A DNA stretch of 9,134 nucleotides from Roseburia sp. CAG:309 (GTDB lineage Bacteria > Bacillota > Clostridia > Lachnospirales > Lachnospiraceae): NCBI GenBank assembly GCA_000434115.1, contig FR894081.1, positions 35,448-44,581 on the forward strand. Reading direction: 5' to 3'. The notes under the pieces are model-generated. The model was given only the letters and a program-made list of their open reading frames with translations, was not told the origin of the DNA and did no database searches. How positions within the stretch are numbered: the stretch's first letter is position 1; the number at the start of each line of letters is the position of its first letter. This document shows positions 7,415-9,134 of the stretch, one piece after another. The translations under genes and the position numbers were made by a program.

Positions 7415-8377
7415 TTAGCCCCTTCCCGCTTTCATCTTCCATTCTTCGCGTGTCATTCGAAACACTTTTATGCTGCCGTCTTTTTCATCTTCAAATTGCT
7501 CCACTTCATGTCCGCCGTACGCTGCGGCTGTTTTTGCAGATGGTACATTCGCCGCATTCATATAGGAATAAATTTCAGAAAATGGCGTATGTTCAAACGC
7601 CCAGTCTCTCACCGCAATGGCTGCTTCTTTTGCATATCCGTTACGTTGTCTGTCAGCACGAATATGATACCCGATTTCCGGCTTGATAGCTCCATTGATA
7701 TTTTGCATTGTCAGCCCGCAATCTCCAATCATTTCACCGGTTTCTTTCAGGCACACCGCCCACAATCCAAATCCAAAGATCCGATATCTTTCCCTATTTT
7801 TATCGATCCATCCACGAACTCTCTTTTCATCAAACGTATAGGGATAATGCTGCATAATGTCAGAATCTGCCAGCACAGCATACAACGCATCGTAATCCGA
7901 CATATTCATCTCCCGTAAGATCAAACGACTGGTTTCCATTTGTATAGGAACCTTCTTTTCTTCGGATTCCGTCAACTCCTTTTTGTGTCGTTTCACATGC
8001 AGCATAATATGACCGATATTTCCTTCTCCGGCATATTTAGTTGTGTCAAAAAAATTCTGATCCAGTTCAGTCCAGACCAGTTCGTTTTCATCCCCGTCAA
8101 CCGCTACTTCGTTATTTAATTTTCCCACATAAATTTCCAGATCGCAATTATCAAAAGGATACGATAATTCCATTAAATAAACAAGTTTAATATCCTCTTT
8201 TGTAATGGCAGTTTCCTCTTCTAATTCACGGTATGCTGCATCCAAACCGCTTTCATTTTGCTCCCTTTTGCCACCAACAAAGTTTAATAATCCCTTATAA
8301 GGATTCTTTCTCCTTTTACACATCAGCATTTTATCTTCTTGTTTATTTAATACCACAATGGCGTTATATTTTTGCAT
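7415..8377 (-). CDS. Nudix hydrolase-GNAT acetyltransferase fusion
   Basis: 320 residues from the ATG at 8377. The N-terminal domain (about 1-135) is a Nudix hydrolase of MutT-like layout. Its box runs from G36 (GKREQNE) through RELEEETAI at 50-58, matching GX5EX7REUXEEXGU with Ala at the usual second Gly. Such enzymes cleave nucleoside diphosphate derivatives; the substrate is unknown. The C-terminal domain (about 147-310) is a RimJ/RimL-like GNAT, beginning METSRLILRE, with the acetyl-CoA motif QRNGYA (244-249) and C-terminal AKTAAAYGG. Both catalytic cores look intact. An in-frame GTG at 8392 would add five residues, but GAGGAAG (8390-8384) overlaps that codon and sits 6 nt from the ATG, so I chose the ATG. 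It is coupled to the ORF ending at 8395 and to the chimera 3 nt downstream. The target of acetylation is unknown. Confidence 0.9.
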   Translation of the reverse strand: MQKYNAIVVLNKQEDKMLMCKRRKNPYKGLLNFVGGKREQNESGLDAAYRELEEETAITKEDIKLVYLMELSYPFDNCDLEIYVGKLNNEVAVDGDENELVWTELDQNFFDTTKYAGEGNIGHIMLHVKRHKKELTESEEKKVPIQMETSRLILREMNMSDYDALYAVLADSDIMQHYPYTFDEKRVRGWIDKNRERYRIFGFGLWAVCLKETGEMIGDCGLTMQNINGAIKPEIGYHIRADRQRNGYAKEAAIAVRDWAFEHTPFSEIYSYMNAANVPSAKTAAAYGGHEVEQFEDEKDGSIKVFRMTREEWKMKAGRG

Positions 8378-8383
8378 TTTACA

Positions 8384-8390
8384 CTTCCTC
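8384..8390 (-). promoter_or_regulatory. Ribosome binding site deciding the Nudix-GNAT start
   Basis: GAGGAAG on the minus strand, 6 nt before the ATG at 8377. It overlaps the alternative GTG start at 8392-8390, so it can serve only the ATG. Confidence 0.75.
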
Positions 8391-8394
8391 ACAA

Positions 8395-8667
8395 CTACTT
8401 TTCCCAGTCAAACGGAATATAACACCCTTCAACAATAAGATTTTGCTTATTTTCAATTGCCGTTTTTATCATCTTCCGGACAATCGGCCATAAATAGGTT
8501 GTCAATTCTGTTTCATCACTAATCGGTGTCAGTTCTGTATTTCCACTACGAATCAATCCCATTTTTAAATGGTCTATGGATAAATAAGGATACTTATATT
8601 TTTCCAATAATTTTTGCGCCAACACGGTTTTTCCTGTATGGGACGCACCCGCGATCAATATAATCAT
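8395..8667 (-). CDS. P-loop kinase-like NTPase, C-terminally truncated
   Basis: 90 residues. The N-terminus MIILIAGASHTGKTVLAQKL contains a Walker A motif, GASHTGKT (7-14). It is followed by LSIDHLKMG, with D32 at the position of the substrate-binding Asp in nucleotide- and sugar-kinase-like P-loop proteins, and LIVEGCYIP (77-85). This is the AAA_33/zeta-toxin-like kinase style. Such proteins normally have roughly 170-200 residues with a lid and a second basic region, which are absent here: the frame ends at TAG right after PFDWEK, and the Nudix-GNAT gene begins 17 nt later. No remainder of the kinase is found in other frames, so the 3' half was probably lost by deletion. A start at 8667 with AGGAA 10 nt upstream is reasonable. 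Activity is doubtful; it may survive as a coupled leader for the next gene. Confidence 0.65.
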   Translation of the reverse strand: MIILIAGASHTGKTVLAQKLLEKYKYPYLSIDHLKMGLIRSGNTELTPISDETELTTYLWPIVRKMIKTAIENKQNLIVEGCYIPFDWEK

Positions 8668-8696
8668 TCGCTTTGCATTCCTCTCTTCTAAAACTC

Positions 8697-8937
8697 TCAG
8701 TACATCAAATCTAATATATACAAAATGCTATCTCTATCCGGGAACGAATATGGGACCGGCAATTGTTCTTTACTGGTCTTATAAGATCCGGCTCTCTCAT
8801 AAAATTTATGAGATTGACGCGCTACGGAGGGGGGCTAATATAATGTGTTGAATGCCTGCAGTCTTGGCAAAATGCAAAAGTCCATTATATAATGAAATTC
8901 CAACTTTTCTTGACCGGAATTCTTTTTGACACCAATC
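8697..8937 (-). pseudogene. GNAT acetyltransferase remnant with frameshift
   Basis: The minus strand from 8937 reads DWCQKEFRSRKVGISLYNGL and continues LHFAKTAGIQHIILA. This is the acetyl-CoA-binding helix and strand of a GNAT protein (R-x-x-K-V-G form). The frame is then lost at a run of six C (8834-8829). One frame over it resumes as SVARQSHKFYERAGSYKTSK, then the tail LPVPYSFPDRDSILYILDLMY ending in TGA at 8697. HKFYERAG is the typical C-terminal GNAT motif. Removing one C or adding two restores a single frame. The N-terminal half of the enzyme is missing: a TAG lies directly before residue D at 8940-8938, and no matching sequence precedes it. This is therefore a fragment as well as frameshifted. 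A base-call error in the C run could explain the shift but not the missing half. Confidence 0.7.
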
Positions 8938-8947
8938 CTACAATATA

Positions 8948-9073
8948 TTACAAGCATATTTTTTCCACTAAAGAACACCAGTCTTCCGGGTAAACTCCGA
9001 GCAGTTCTTCATATCTCATATCCTGCTCATGAATGATCGGATTCTCTTTGTTTCCAAATTCATAAATGTTCAT
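8948..9073 (-). CDS. 41-codon ORF, probable internally deleted alpha/beta hydrolase remnant
   Basis: The ATG at 9073 opens a 41-residue frame ending at TAA 8950-8948. The first part, MNIYEFGNKENPII, is how a group of clostridial alpha/beta hydrolases begin, normally followed by the oxyanion-loop LLPG. Here it passes directly into HEQDMRYEELLGVYPEDWCS, which from memory resembles the C-terminal helix of the same proteins, after the catalytic His. About 200 residues, including the nucleophile Ser and acid, would be missing. The repeated NP-[IV]-I wording at both ends suggests recombination between short identical stretches (inference). AAGGAG lies 11 nt upstream, and the start overlaps the previous stop as TAATG, so it may still be translated. 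Non-functional as a hydrolase. Family recall is from memory and should be checked. Confidence 0.5.
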   Translation of the reverse strand: MNIYEFGNKENPIIHEQDMRYEELLGVYPEDWCSLVEKICL

Positions 9074-9134
9074 TATTTTAAAATCTCCTTTTTTTCCTTT
9101 CCCGTATCACAATCTATATAAGGCAGTATTCCAT
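9073..9134 (-). CDS. C-terminal tail of an unidentified gene (5' part outside window)
   Basis: From the right edge, one minus-strand frame is open for 19 codons (GILPYIDCDTGKEKKEILK) and stops at TAA 9075-9073. That stop overlaps the next start as TAATG. The other two frames stop early. The overlap, and the ribosome binding site of the next ORF lying inside this tail, support a real upstream gene in the same operon. The fragment is too short to name. Confidence 0.4.
   Translation of the reverse strand, partial: GILPYIDCDTGKEKKEILK

Noticed and set aside
8700..8760. Promoter in front of the P-loop ORF (TATATT-like -10 on the minus strand)
   Set aside because: The hexamer lies inside the GNAT remnant's coding sequence and its partner -35 (TTCCCG) is poor. 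AT-richness alone explains it.
7016..9134. Toxin-antitoxin or anti-phage defence module (zeta-like kinase plus small ORFs)
   Set aside because: The kinase lacks its C-terminal half, no antitoxin-like DNA-binding or antisense gene is present, and the neighbours are ordinary Nudix/GNAT enzymes and fragments.

Overview
The window comes from a low-GC Gram-positive bacterium, most likely a clostridial Firmicute such as a Lachnospiraceae member. The evidence is AT-rich intergenic DNA, strong AGGAGG-like ribosome binding sites, a Bacillus/Clostridium-type LexA box (GAAC-N4-GTTC), and the sequence character of UvrA and UvrB. Every gene I can support is on the minus strand, so transcription runs from high to low coordinates. 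I see no RNA gene, CRISPR array, insertion sequence or replication origin.

Region A (about 1-5510) is a DNA-repair operon in the order uvrB, uvrA, yfbR. uvrB and uvrA encode the damage-recognition and helicase-loading subunits of nucleotide excision repair. The third gene encodes a YfbR-type HD-domain 5'-deoxynucleotidase and runs off the window. The genes are packed tightly: 1 nt lies between uvrB and uvrA, and uvrA and yfbR share an ATGA stop/start. A sigma-A promoter (TTGCAT-17-TATACT) sits in front of uvrB, with a perfect LexA box just upstream, so the whole unit is probably SOS-induced. The -10 box of this promoter lies in the loop of a long inverted repeat that also looks like the terminator of the preceding gene.

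Region B (5612-6952) holds one gene for an exported, cysteine-rich protein with about seven RCC1-like repeats, probably a seven-bladed beta-propeller. It is bracketed by two 24-nt near-identical direct repeats (21/24), one of which contains the LexA box of uvrB.

Region C (7016-9134) is a co-directional run of small, partly broken genes of the acetyltransferase/Nudix/kinase/hydrolase kind. In order of transcription it holds: the tail of an unidentified gene; a 41-codon ORF that looks like an alpha/beta hydrolase reduced to its two ends; a frameshifted acetyltransferase (GNAT) remnant; a P-loop kinase-like ORF cut to 90 residues; an apparently intact Nudix-GNAT fusion; and a 131-residue chimera of a GNAT N-terminus with the C-terminal part of a zinc-ribbon protein. 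At least three of these look like products of deletions that kept or restored an open frame. The recurrence of such joints in about 2 kb is the most unusual feature of the window. I found no convincing new defence or mobile system.
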